Notes under the pieces: generated by a model
Database searches by the model: none
What the model saw: only the letters and a program-made list of their open reading frames with translations
Told to the model about the DNA's origin: nothing
Origin: Haloferacaceae archaeon
GTDB taxonomy: Archaea > Halobacteriota > Halobacteria > Halobacteriales > Haloferacaceae
Assembly (NCBI GenBank): GCA_003554115.1
Contig: PWFE01000139.1
Span: 1-35,016 of the forward strand
Length of the DNA: 35,016 nucleotides
Direction: 5' to 3'
Part shown: one piece after another, positions 25,303-33,439 of the stretch
Layout of the letters: every line of letters starts with the position of its first letter
How positions within the stretch are numbered: the stretch's first letter is position 1
Program-made: the position numbers and the translations under genes

Positions 25303-26628
25303 TCAGATCCTCCGGTAGGTGAGATCCGAATCGGCGTATCGTTCCTCGTCGAGTACGCCCATCACGTCGACAACGAGAGGGTTGTCGGCCATCTCAGTGG
25401 CGGCCGTCGTGAAATCGATTCGGCGGAACTCATCGTGGGGTGTCGCCAACAGCAGGCAGTCGATGTCGCCGAACTCCAGATCCTCCTGCAGCGGAATCCC
25501 GAACGCATCGCGTGCCGTCTCGATATCCGCGTGCGGATCGTAGCCGACGACATCGACGCCGTAGGCCGCCAACTCCTCGATGGTGCCGTCGACCGCCGAG
25601 GTGCGGATATCCCCCACGTTTGGTTTGTACGCCAACCCCAACACGAGCACGCGTGCCTCCCCAAGGACGTTGCCGCAGTCGCTGAGTGCTTTCAGCGTTT
25701 CGCGGGCGACGTGTGTCGGCATTCGCTCGTTTGTTTCGCGGGCCTGCTGGACGAGCTTCGGCGAAAAGCCGTTGCGCTCGGACTCATAAATGATATAAAA
25801 GGGGTCGACCGGAATACAGTGGCCGCCGACGAGGCCGGGCCGGTAGTCGTGGAAGTTCCATTTCGTGGCGGCGGCGTCCAACACTGCGTGGGTGTCGATC
25901 CCCAGCGTGTTGCAGGTGATCGCCAGCTCGTTGACGAGTGCGATATTCAGATCGCGCTGGATGTTTTCGACGCATTTGGCCGCCTCGGCGACCTCGATAG
26001 CGGGCGCGCGGTGGACGCCGGCGTCGACGACCGACTCATACAGAATGGCGAGGTCTTCGAGCACATCGTCGGTCTGGGCGCTCACGATTTTGATCACGTC
26101 CCGAAAGCCGTTTTCGGCGTCGCCGGGAACGAGGCGTTCGGGCGAGTAGGCCAGATAAAACTCCTCGCCGGCAGTCAGCCCCGAGGTTCGTTCGATTGCT
26201 GGGCCGAGTATCTCTTCGGTCGCACCGGGGTACACCGTCGATTCGAGCACGACGGTTGTGCCCGGAGTGATGTTGCGGCCCACCGTTTCGCCGGCCGTTT
26301 CGACGAACGTCAGATTGGGGTTTTTCAGATCGTCGACCGGGGTCGGTACCGTGACGATCACGTAGTCGGCCCGTTCAATCGCCGTCTCATCGGTTGTAAA
26401 CTCAATGGTTGCCGTCTCCATTCGCTCGTCGCCGACATCGCCCGTGGGGTCGACGCCATCTGTCAGTTGGCTGATTTTGTTGGCGTCGATATCGAAGCCG
26501 ATCACGTCATGTCCCACTCGGTCGAACTCGACTGCAATCGGTAATCCGACGTATCCAAGGCCAACAACGCAAATATTGCGCGATGAGTGGTCCAGCGTTT
26601 CCGCTTGACTATGTACTGAATTGTTCAT
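25303..26628 (-). CDS. UDP-sugar 6-dehydrogenase (UDP-N-acetylhexosamine/glucose dehydrogenase family)
   Basis: 441 residues. An N-terminal polar stretch (1-17) precedes Rossmann GLGYVG (23-28). VPTPV (94-98), the helix AEAAKCVENIQRDLNIA with Lys218, and catalytic Cys271 in GGHCIPVDPFY are all present. Family members oxidise C6 of a UDP-sugar to the uronate with two NAD+. The GGHCIPVDP form and length are nearest the TviB/WbpO/WecC group that uses N-acetylhexosamines, though glucose is possible. It heads the long minus-strand run and has a GGAG ribosome site 9 bases before its ATG. Confidence 0.88.
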   Translation of the reverse strand: MNNSVHSQAETLDHSSRNICVVGLGYVGLPIAVEFDRVGHDVIGFDIDANKISQLTDGVDPTGDVGDERMETATIEFTTDETAIERADYVIVTVPTPVDDLKNPNLTFVETAGETVGRNITPGTTVVLESTVYPGATEEILGPAIERTSGLTAGEEFYLAYSPERLVPGDAENGFRDVIKIVSAQTDDVLEDLAILYESVVDAGVHRAPAIEVAEAAKCVENIQRDLNIALVNELAITCNTLGIDTHAVLDAAATKWNFHDYRPGLVGGHCIPVDPFYIIYESERNGFSPKLVQQARETNERMPTHVARETLKALSDCGNVLGEARVLVLGLAYKPNVGDIRTSAVDGTIEELAAYGVDVVGYDPHADIETARDAFGIPLQEDLEFGDIDCLLLATPHDEFRRIDFTTAATEMADNPLVVDVMGVLDEERYADSDLTYRRI

Positions 26629-26637
26629 TAGTGTACG

Positions 26638-26643
26638 CTCCTC
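26638..26643 (-). promoter_or_regulatory. Shine-Dalgarno site of the dehydrogenase gene
   Basis: Minus-strand GAGGAG lies 9 bases before ATG 26628. It matches the anti-SD of haloarchaeal 16S rRNA and indicates a leadered mRNA, unlike the leaderless genes in this window. Confidence 0.5.
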
Positions 26644-26700
26644 TCGGGTCGAGCACTGCCCGAGTAATGTATCACAGATTACATACTCTGCGTGTGGTCG

Positions 26701-26710
26701 GATATAAATT
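26701..26710 (-). promoter_or_regulatory. Candidate TATA box of the long glycan operon
   Basis: Minus-strand AATTTATATC would place the transcript start near 26680 and give a leader of about 50 nt that includes the GAGGAG site. It sits in an AT-rich stretch, so other boxes cannot be excluded. Confidence 0.4.
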
Positions 26711-26892
26711 CCGATCCATTAGAATATTATCATTTCTTCAATGAATATTTATTTATTATAAAAATAGCTGTAATTTAATTTCGCTTTGCGACACTATCAT
26801 CTGATTTTGTAGATATTCTTTGTTGACTGTCTCCCGGTATTACTCCAGTCTTCACCCCGGCGGCACGAACGGCGTCGACGTAATCGGTCGGA

Positions 26893-27954
26893 TTACGTGT
26901 CGGTTTCGCCAGCAGACTCATCGACGTCGACCCACAGATGGAGCGATTGGTCGGCCGTCTCTGTCGACGGGACGGCCGGCGGCGCGTCTGTGTACAACAG
27001 ATAGCTCACCCGAAGCTCTGTGCCAGTCAGTGTCGCCACGAGGTCGTGTTCGGTCTGCCAGCTGTCGCCGTCTTCGACCGTGGCTTCGAGCGTGTCGACG
27101 CGCTCGCGGTCGACGACACGCACCCTGTTGTCGTCACGAATCTCTACTTCTTGGAGTTCGACAACCACGGTATACTCAGTAGTGGTTCCTTCTTCGTTTT
27201 CGATACCGACAGTGATCGGCTCAGGTTCGCCGGCGACCAGCGTTGTCGGGTAGCCGTCGGCGACCAACTCGCCGCTGGGGCTCTCTGTGAGCAGATAGAA
27301 CTCGGAGTACTGTTCGCCATCCGGTGGGGAGGCGACGGCGAACGCGACACTTCCAAACGCCAACAGCACGCTGACCGCGAGGACGATGCTCAACAGCACG
27401 TCGACCCGTGAATTCGTATCGAACACTCGCATCCGTCCACCGGCAATCCACGCCTGATACGGGACGCTAAATCGTCGGTTTTCGGGGAGTTGCTCGCGGC
27501 GATGCCATCCGATAGCGACCCCAGTGAGTGTGAATACGGCGACACCAGCAACTGTCGAGCCAAGCCCGAGACCCCACGGGGTGAAACTGAGCACAATCCC
27601 GATCAGGGGCACTGCCGCCACGCTGGTTGCAAAACCCAGGCCGAGGCGGTCGAGGCCATCGATTCCGCTCGTGGTGGACAGCCGCCCCGGTAGAATCCCG
27701 GGTTCGCCCGTCTCGGAGTTGTCAGCGGCGACCGGATGCGACGCAGCCGGAAAGAGCGCCGAGATCAGTGCGTATCCCGGAACGAACAACAGAAACAGCA
27801 GGCCCACCCCGAAGCGGAGAATGGTGTCCTCAAGCGGCGGAACGAGAACGACACCAACCGCCACGAGCGTCACAGCTGTTACGGCGATGAGATCCGCGTG
27901 GGACTGTCGTGGTTTCGGCGGTCGTAGTCGGTCGAACAGGGAACTCCCAGCCAT
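26893..27954 (-). CDS. DUF1616 family membrane protein
   Basis: 353 residues from ATG 27954; a GTG at 27981 would add 9. A short cytoplasmic head (SLFDRLRPPKPRQSHAD) is followed by two helix pairs. DTILRFGVGLLFLLFVPGYALISALFP is the typical DUF1616 start. A fourth or fifth helix (VDVLLSIVLAVSVLLAFGSVAFAVA, about 190-215) leads to an exterior beta domain (about 220-340; FYLLTESPSGELVADGYP, and ITVGIENEEGTTTEYTVVV). DUF1616 proteins are common in archaeal surface-glycan and sortase-type loci, but their function is unknown. The promoter is weak and the leader unclear. Confidence 0.82.
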   Translation of the reverse strand: MAGSSLFDRLRPPKPRQSHADLIAVTAVTLVAVGVVLVPPLEDTILRFGVGLLFLLFVPGYALISALFPAASHPVAADNSETGEPGILPGRLSTTSGIDGLDRLGLGFATSVAAVPLIGIVLSFTPWGLGLGSTVAGVAVFTLTGVAIGWHRREQLPENRRFSVPYQAWIAGGRMRVFDTNSRVDVLLSIVLAVSVLLAFGSVAFAVASPPDGEQYSEFYLLTESPSGELVADGYPTTLVAGEPEPITVGIENEEGTTTEYTVVVELQEVEIRDDNRVRVVDRERVDTLEATVEDGDSWQTEHDLVATLTGTELRVSYLLYTDAPPAVPSTETADQSLHLWVDVDESAGETDT

Positions 27955-28227
27955 TATCAGATGGATTACACCAGCACACAAAAACTGAATTCTTTTCTCC
28001 GAACAAGCCGAGTCTGATCAAAACAAGCGGTGCGTCGACCCCACCTCGGCCTTTCGGTCCACACACAACGGTCCGACCAGACACGTTCGCTGACTGCCAT
28101 CGCAGTCAATCGGTTGTGAAACAACACACTCAGGATCGTCTGCTGATCTTACAGACATATATGTGTAACTGTAATTCTGCATACTAGATCTGAATTCGGT
28201 GAAAACCGTGGTCGACTCGGCGCGGCG
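27955..28227. other. Spacer between the second ATP-grasp gene and DUF1616
   Basis: About 270 bases without a supported gene. It has a palindrome ACATATATGT (28155-28164) framed by TTACAG and CTGTAA. The palindrome could double as a minus-strand TATA box for DUF1616, with a long leader. A T-rich TTTTTG box on the minus strand (about 27977-27987) is a weaker, closer option. Confidence 0.35.
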
Positions 28228-29433
28228 TTATTTGCGCAGTTTGTCGTTCAGTACCTGCCTAACGCCACGGATGAACGGACGTGGATCGTCTGCCCGAAGG
28301 TTGTCGAACCGCGGCATCTCATAACACGATCGCAGCACCGCCTGCAGTTCTCTGAGAATCGAGGGTCGGTCGACGAGAGGTGAGTCTTCTCGGAGAATAC
28401 TGAGCAGATAGCCGACTTCACCGTACAACAGATGGCTTCCAACACCGATTTCGTAGTCGTGGTTGATCTCGTCGGCTCGCCCCAGCGCGGTGAGCCAGTA
28501 GTAGTACGGGAAGTCCGCGCCGGCCTGAACCGCACAGGGAAGCGACTGCCACATCCGGGGGTTGATCTCGGTCAGGACGAACTCGCCAGTCTCGGCGTCT
28601 TTCATGTATTCGATGCAGGCCAGTCCATGATACTCCAGTTCACCGAGCAGCTGCCGGCCGGCAGCTTCGAGTTCGGGAATATCGACCGTCTCGCGGTAGA
28701 CGCCACCGCCGCCCCTGTAGGAGTCGCCTCGGATCTGGCGGTGTTGGAACGTTGCCAGCGGCTCGCCGTGGTTGTACAGCGCGCCGAAAACGTACTCATC
28801 GCTGCTCCGAATAAACTCTTGGACGATGGGAACGTGTTTCATCTGTTCGACGATACGGTCGACATCGGGCTCGTCACCCGGTTGGAGATGAATGACTTCC
28901 TTGACGGCCTCGACATCACCCGGGCCGAACGAGTCGACCGTCGAGAGCGTCAAGAGGTTGTGTCGTGATTTGACGATCTGTTCGCCACCCCAGTCGTCGA
29001 CATCGGTCAGCAGCCGTGTTTTGGGCACCGCAACACCCGCATTTTGTGCAACCGTTGCGAGTCGCATGCGGTCGGTGACATCCAACAGGAGCTCTGAGCG
29101 TGGCACCACCAGCGAGACGTGCTCCGCAAACTCATCGTAATACGTGGCAAAAATGTACGGATCGTACGACTGAACGGGGATAATCGTCTTCACATCGGGC
29201 CGAGAGACAATGTCGAGCAACCCATTTTTGTAGCCAAGAATATCTTGTTCCGGCGAGGGAATAATGATCTCTTCGTCGCAGAACCGCGAGGCACCCGCAG
29301 TCACACCGTTGTATCCCGCCGCGAGAATCGTCCGAACTCCTTTTTCTGCAAGCGACCGCACACATGAGTAGCTTTTCGAATCAATTCCTGTTGGGATACA
29401 AACGGACTGCGTGTCGACAGTCGGTGAGGTCAT
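28228..29433 (-). CDS. ATP-grasp carboxylate-amine ligase (copy 2)
   Basis: 401 residues from ATG 29433, which lies about 26 bases from a TATA-like box. The N-terminal half (CIPTGIDSKSYSCVRSLAEKG) carries a Rossmann-like fold. The ATP-grasp core (about 115-300) has VKSRHNLL, HVPIVQEFI and the metal site FVLTEINPRMWQSLP. The C-terminus is helical and basic (RGVRQVLNDKLRK). It is related to the 19785 protein but clearly diverged. It probably activates a carboxylate and joins it to an amine, possibly on a sugar or lipid. Substrates are not known. It stands alone on the minus strand rather than in the long operon. Confidence 0.8.
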   Translation of the reverse strand: MTSPTVDTQSVCIPTGIDSKSYSCVRSLAEKGVRTILAAGYNGVTAGASRFCDEEIIIPSPEQDILGYKNGLLDIVSRPDVKTIIPVQSYDPYIFATYYDEFAEHVSLVVPRSELLLDVTDRMRLATVAQNAGVAVPKTRLLTDVDDWGGEQIVKSRHNLLTLSTVDSFGPGDVEAVKEVIHLQPGDEPDVDRIVEQMKHVPIVQEFIRSSDEYVFGALYNHGEPLATFQHRQIRGDSYRGGGGVYRETVDIPELEAAGRQLLGELEYHGLACIEYMKDAETGEFVLTEINPRMWQSLPCAVQAGADFPYYYWLTALGRADEINHDYEIGVGSHLLYGEVGYLLSILREDSPLVDRPSILRELQAVLRSCYEMPRFDNLRADDPRPFIRGVRQVLNDKLRK

Positions 29434-29451
29434 GATATTTAACAAACACGA

Positions 29452-29464
29452 TCTGATATTATGA
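29452..29464 (-). promoter_or_regulatory. TATA-like box for ATP-grasp copy 2
   Basis: Minus-strand CATAATATC is centred about 26 bases upstream of ATG 29433. This supports that start and a leaderless mRNA. Confidence 0.4.
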
Positions 29465-29572
29465 AACGGTTCCGGCCGTCTGGACGCTCATCCCGTGTTG
29501 TTCATCCATAGACGAACGTGAATCAATACATTGAGAAGACACTCTTAGTACCCAATAGGAAGCCAATGCGGA

Positions 29573-30259
29573 TCACTGCGAGTCGAGAGGTTCTGCAGTG
29601 GCTGGAATCGCGTCGGTCGCGTTTGGATGGTACAGCGAGAGGATAACGGGAATGCGCTCGACGTCGAGCAGTTGGCTGACGGCCAGCCGGTGTCGACCGT
29701 TTTTGAGATGCACCAGCTCACCGTGTCGATCCATGCCGACGATAATTTCGTCCGCAATCGGCGTTGGACCGATCCGAGCCGCTGTCCTGTCGGTCCCGCT
29801 GTCGAGTTCGGTTTGTCGGTGGTAGCCATCGGACTGAATCGACTCGATGAGCCGCTCTATTTTGGCGCATCGTTTTTCGGCTCGGTCAGGGTCATTGGCG
29901 TACTTCGGATGCTCGTATATCTGAGTGTGTTCCCACTCAAGGCCGTCGTGGAGATAGCTCCGTACCGACTGATACAGATAGTGCTGTGTGAACGACAGCG
30001 TCACCAGATCCCACGGCCCGCTGACAGAGCCATAGACGGCCTCGGGTCCCGTAAGAGGGACTGCGTCCGGCGGAAACAGTTTCGACTGTGTGATTTCGGT
30101 TGGATCGACCTCAATGAGATAGATGGAATCCAACTCGCTGGTCCGCCACCGCATATAGTAAAACAGCGGTGCCATCGCCCGCTCTACCGGGAGGTACTCC
30201 GTCGTTTTTCGAAAGAGCAAGCCAGTGCCCTGCTTTCGGTAGCGAGTGAGTGTCGACAT
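29573..30259 (-). CDS. ParB/Srx-fold-like protein of a glycan locus (copy 2)
   Basis: 228 residues from ATG 30259; a GTG at 30340 would add 27 but lacks family sequence. It shares with the 16712 gene: IYLIEVDPTEI, SGPWD, GLEWEHTQIY, GYHRQTEL and, near residue 187, NGRHRLA followed by IPVILSLYH. The first and last strands are those of a ParB/sulfiredoxin-like fold. The middle 130 residues are specific to this pair. Some relatives of that fold are kinases of small molecules, others bind nucleotides and DNA. The local genes are acyltransferases and ligases, so a metabolic role is more likely than DNA partition. It is divergent from the AAC(3) gene. Confidence 0.68.
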   Translation of the reverse strand: MSTLTRYRKQGTGLLFRKTTEYLPVERAMAPLFYYMRWRTSELDSIYLIEVDPTEITQSKLFPPDAVPLTGPEAVYGSVSGPWDLVTLSFTQHYLYQSVRSYLHDGLEWEHTQIYEHPKYANDPDRAEKRCAKIERLIESIQSDGYHRQTELDSGTDRTAARIGPTPIADEIIVGMDRHGELVHLKNGRHRLAVSQLLDVERIPVILSLYHPNATDAIPATAEPLDSQ

Positions 30260-30529
30260 CTGAGTGATGAGTGAAACGCTGCCGAACTGGTTGTACCACT
30301 GCGGGTCGGGGCCTCGCCCTGCGGCAAGTGGGTAGACCACTCGTGGGGTACGGACAGCGCTGTTTCCTGTTGGCTGTGTTTGCTGGGCTCAGGGTTAGTT
30401 GTTGTTACCAGCTACTCATCGGTCGCTTTTCAGTGTCCGTCGACGCGGCGATATGTAAGGGCTACTTGTTCGGTGATAGGTGGCCAAAACGGCTATGGGT
30501 GAGTGCCGATACCGTCCGATAGCTGCCGT

Positions 30530-31399
30530 ATGCCTCGAATACTTGGGCCACCACTCACGGAGAACCCAGCACGAATCGGATCAGTCGATGGGCTCATCGA
30601 ACGCTATCGGAGGGCTCGTGTGATCTGGAACCGTGTGGCGATGGTCGGCCGTCGTCGACTGCGTGAAGACTCAGCCGGTCCAGTTGCCGAATCGGAGTTC
30701 GACCGGATCATCGATCAGTACGCAGCCGAGGCAGTATTCGTCCATATTGGCCTCAGTGATATCAACGCCGCCTTTGAGGGCGATCCGTTTGCGTTCATCC
30801 TTGAGAAACTCACTGACAGATTCGAGAGTATTCTCACGCCGGGATTTACGCCATCGTTTCGGAAAGACGACGGTCGCGTCTACCACAAACAGTATTCAAA
30901 ACCGGGATTCGGGACGTTTCCCCGCCTGTTTCAGTCGGTCGCTGACTACCGAACTGATGATGCGACCAACTCGATTCTGGTGTCTGGTCCCTACCGGTTC
31001 GATGACTGCGACCACCACACAACGTGGGGCAAAGCGGGCTGCTTCGGCGCGCTCGACTGCGACGACGTCCAGTATCTCACAATTGGGACCGACTGGCTCA
31101 CAGCTTCGCAGCTACACTACATTGAGTGGTACTACGATCTGCCCTACGTCGACCGCGTCGAGTACGATGGGGTGATCTACTACGATGAAACGGATCACGA
31201 GCCAGTCACCCAACAGACCCACGAGTACTACCGACCCGTCTCTTGGAACCGGGCCAAAATCAGCGACGATCTCGCCCGCGAGGGTGTGATCGACCGGTAC
31301 AACTGCAACGGGCTCCGAATCTTTGCGTTCAACGCCCGCGAACTACGCGAGGCGATCGCTCCGAAACTTGATGATGATCCCTACTACCTCGTGACCTGA
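30530..31399 (+). CDS. AAC(3)/YokD-fold N-acyltransferase
   Basis: 289 residues from ATG 30530; a GTG at 30503 adds 9. The order of motifs follows the aminoglycoside 3-N-acetyltransferase family: VFVHIGLSDIN (strand and acyl-CoA loop), LTPGFTPSF, GTFPRLFQSVADYRTDDATNSILVSG, CDDVQYLTIGTDW, then LHYIEWYYDLPYV, which holds the conserved His-x-x-Glu pair, and a C-terminal FAFNARELREAI. Length is a little above the family norm. Within a glycan locus it more probably acylates an amino sugar or a decoration than an antibiotic. Resistance should not be assumed. Upstream promoter is unclear (GATATGTAA at about 30450). Confidence 0.78.
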   Translation: MPRILGPPLTENPARIGSVDGLIERYRRARVIWNRVAMVGRRRLREDSAGPVAESEFDRIIDQYAAEAVFVHIGLSDINAAFEGDPFAFILEKLTDRFESILTPGFTPSFRKDDGRVYHKQYSKPGFGTFPRLFQSVADYRTDDATNSILVSGPYRFDDCDHHTTWGKAGCFGALDCDDVQYLTIGTDWLTASQLHYIEWYYDLPYVDRVEYDGVIYYDETDHEPVTQQTHEYYRPVSWNRAKISDDLAREGVIDRYNCNGLRIFAFNARELREAIAPKLDDDPYYLVT

Positions 31400-31557
31400 A
31401 CTGCCCACCGATGGCGTGCTCGCTAGCGCGGCTGTCACGACTTCTTTCAGCGCCGCAAATCGAGTACCAATCGGTTGACTCCCATTTCGGAGTGGATTGC
31501 TGTGGATCACAATCTCCCATCGGTTAGCTATCATATTGTCGTGTTACCCGAGAAAAA

Positions 31558-31567
31558 TTCTTATATT
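31558..31567 (+). promoter_or_regulatory. TATA box for the phosphatase-fold gene
   Basis: TTCTTATATT preceded by A-rich GAGAAAAA (BRE-like). It predicts a leader of roughly 120 nt, unusually long in a region with many leaderless genes. Confidence 0.45.
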
Positions 31568-31702
31568 GAATACAGCCGTGAACCAATATGTGACAGTGTA
31601 TAATCACGTAGAGATAGTGCCGAAAGACCGCGTTTCTCTGTCGAATACGGCAACGACACAGCAGGTCGACAAACGAGTATCAGTAGTCAACCAACATTCA
31701 TC

Positions 31703-31706
31703 GGAG
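31703..31706 (+). promoter_or_regulatory. Shine-Dalgarno site before ATG 31712
   Basis: GGAG lies 5 bases before the ATG and fixes the start of the phosphatase-fold gene. Confidence 0.4.
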
Positions 31707-31711
31707 TTCGC

Positions 31712-33319
31712 ATGAGAACACTCGTACTCGGGTTGGACGGTGCCTGTCGTTCGGTGCTCGACCCACTTGTCGACGACGGTGCAGTCCCGAACATCGCCGC
31801 GCTTCGAGACGCGGGCACCGAGGGGCCGCTTGAGTCACAGCTGCCACCTTGGACACCAAGCGCGTGGCCGTCGCTGTATACGGGCGTCAACCCTGGAAAA
31901 CACGGCGTGTACGACTTTCTGCGATTTGAGGGCTACGACTGGAGCCTTGTGAATCAATCGCATGTTACCGCCCATGCGGTTTGGGAGCTGTTGTCGATGG
32001 AAGGCTACAGCAGCGTCGTCCTAAACGTACCGGTCACTCATCCGGCGCGGGCGGTCGACGGTGTTGTCGTCCCCGGCTACACCGCACCCGAAGCCCCGGA
32101 GTGCCATCCGTCTGGCGTCTGGGACGAGCTAAACGACGAGTTCGGCGAGTACACGCTGTACACTGACCCGCTCGGTGGTGGTTCATCACCGGCCGAGCGA
32201 AAGCGTGGGTACTGTCGACTCTCACGGATGCGCGGCGAGGCGTTTCGGTATCTCGTCGGAAAACACGACCCCGAATTCGGTTTCGTTCAGTTCCAGCAGT
32301 GTGATACTGTTTTCCATGAGTTCCCGGAGGAACCAGAGACAGTCCGCCGTGTCTATGCGGCAATTGATGCCGAAATCGGGGCGATCCTCGAAGCATGCGA
32401 CCCTGAAATAACGCTGCTTGTCAGTGACCATGGAATCGGGCCGATGGAAGGCCACGAGTTTCGGCTCAACGATTATCTCCGCGAGCACGGGTTGGTATCC
32501 GTGACTGCCAAAGGCGGCGGGATGCCTTCTTGGCGCGCTGTCTCCCGAACGCAGCAGCAAAACGGCGAGCGAAGCCAAGCCGCAGAGACGCCTGCTGAAC
32601 GGACTCTTGAGTTGGCTGCGCGGGCGGGGTTGACAAGCCAGCGAATCGGGAGCGTGGTCCAACGACTCGGGCTCGAAAACGTCGTCCGAACCATTGTTCC
32701 GGACGATCTCATCAGAGCAGGCACCGAGCAGGTCGACTTCCCGGCTTCGACAGCCTACATGCGTTCGCGAACCGAGATGGGCGTCCGACTCAACGTCGAG
32801 GGCCGCGAACCCGAAGGGATCGTACCTGAGGACGAGTACGAACAGGTCAGAACGGCGGTTGTCGAGACGCTGAGTAAAGCCACCACGCCGGAGGGCGAAC
32901 CTGTTTTCGAGCGCGTCGCGCCCCGGGAGGCGGTGTTTGATGGACCGTATCTCGATGACGCACCCGACATCGTGACGGTGCCGAACGAGTTCGATCACTT
33001 TCTGGTGGCGAATCTCAAAGGTGCGCAGTTCGGCGAGCCAACCGAACCATGGGAGCACAAACGCGAGGGGATCGTCACGATTTCGGGAGCCACAATCGAC
33101 TCGGAGACAACGCTCAAATCGCCCCATCTGTTCGACATCACACCGACAATCCTTGCAACATTTGGCCTTCCAGTCGGTGCTCACATGGATGGGACACCGC
33201 TTCGGTGTGTCGAACCAACCGGAACCAAAGCCTACCCCTCGTTCGACGATGACGAGATCACGACCGTCGACGACGGGCGGATCGAACAGCGACTGTCCAA
33301 TCTCGGCTATCTTGATTGA
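31712..33319 (+). CDS. Alkaline phosphatase-fold phosphodiesterase/phosphotransferase
   Basis: 535 residues. GLDGA (Asp9), PPWTPSAWPSLYTG (nucleophile Thr48), QCDTVFHEF (Asp198, His202) and LLVSDHG (Asp239, His240) form the two-metal site of the type I phosphodiesterase/nucleotide pyrophosphatase group. A C-terminal SPHLFDITPTILATFGLP with GTPL follows, as in family members. No signal peptide is present, so it is probably cytoplasmic. It could cleave a phosphodiester or nucleotide-sugar, or move a phospho-group onto glycan. Which one cannot be told. A Gln/Ser/Glu linker lies at about 275-305. It has its own leadered promoter. Confidence 0.82.
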   Translation: MRTLVLGLDGACRSVLDPLVDDGAVPNIAALRDAGTEGPLESQLPPWTPSAWPSLYTGVNPGKHGVYDFLRFEGYDWSLVNQSHVTAHAVWELLSMEGYSSVVLNVPVTHPARAVDGVVVPGYTAPEAPECHPSGVWDELNDEFGEYTLYTDPLGGGSSPAERKRGYCRLSRMRGEAFRYLVGKHDPEFGFVQFQQCDTVFHEFPEEPETVRRVYAAIDAEIGAILEACDPEITLLVSDHGIGPMEGHEFRLNDYLREHGLVSVTAKGGGMPSWRAVSRTQQQNGERSQAAETPAERTLELAARAGLTSQRIGSVVQRLGLENVVRTIVPDDLIRAGTEQVDFPASTAYMRSRTEMGVRLNVEGREPEGIVPEDEYEQVRTAVVETLSKATTPEGEPVFERVAPREAVFDGPYLDDAPDIVTVPNEFDHFLVANLKGAQFGEPTEPWEHKREGIVTISGATIDSETTLKSPHLFDITPTILATFGLPVGAHMDGTPLRCVEPTGTKAYPSFDDDEITTVDDGRIEQRLSNLGYLD

Positions 33320-33405
33320 GATCACTTCGGCCGAGGATATCAGTACTACTGGCCAAAAACAGGTGAATAGATCAGTTTCACCGGTGTTCACTGTCGCAAC
33401 CATTG

Positions 33406-33414
33406 GCTTTATGA
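33406..33414 (+). promoter_or_regulatory. TATA box for the FemAB-like gene
   Basis: GGCTTTATG is centred about 29 bases upstream of ATG 33440, so the mRNA should be leaderless or nearly so. Confidence 0.45.
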
Positions 33415-33439
33415 TGAGCTATGGCGTTAGTACATTCAC

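Larger units (their letters stand above)
26629..26892. other. AT-rich spacer ahead of the long glycan operon
   Basis: This 264-base stretch separates the end of the DUF1616 gene from the start of the dehydrogenase gene, both on the minus strand. From about 26700 to 26820 it is very A+T-rich (for example TTATTTATTATAAAAATAG). It holds the promoter and ribosome site listed separately and perhaps the T-run end of the DUF1616 transcript. No gene is visible. Confidence 0.5.
31400..31711. other. Intergenic region with a leadered promoter
   Basis: This 312-base spacer lies between the AAC(3) and phosphatase-fold genes, both on the plus strand. The first half is GC-rich and featureless. At about 31549-31567 a BRE/TATA (GAGAAAAATTCTTATATT) would start a transcript near 31590, with a leader of about 120 nt that ends in a GGAG site. 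Nothing else was recognised. Confidence 0.5.

Noticed and set aside
32222..33403. A 393-residue open frame on the minus strand opposite the phosphatase-fold gene
   Set aside because: It lies opposite a gene with full catalytic motifs. Long antisense frames are common in high-GC haloarchaeal DNA, and its composition (many Arg, Cys, His) is not typical of an acidic haloarchaeal protein.
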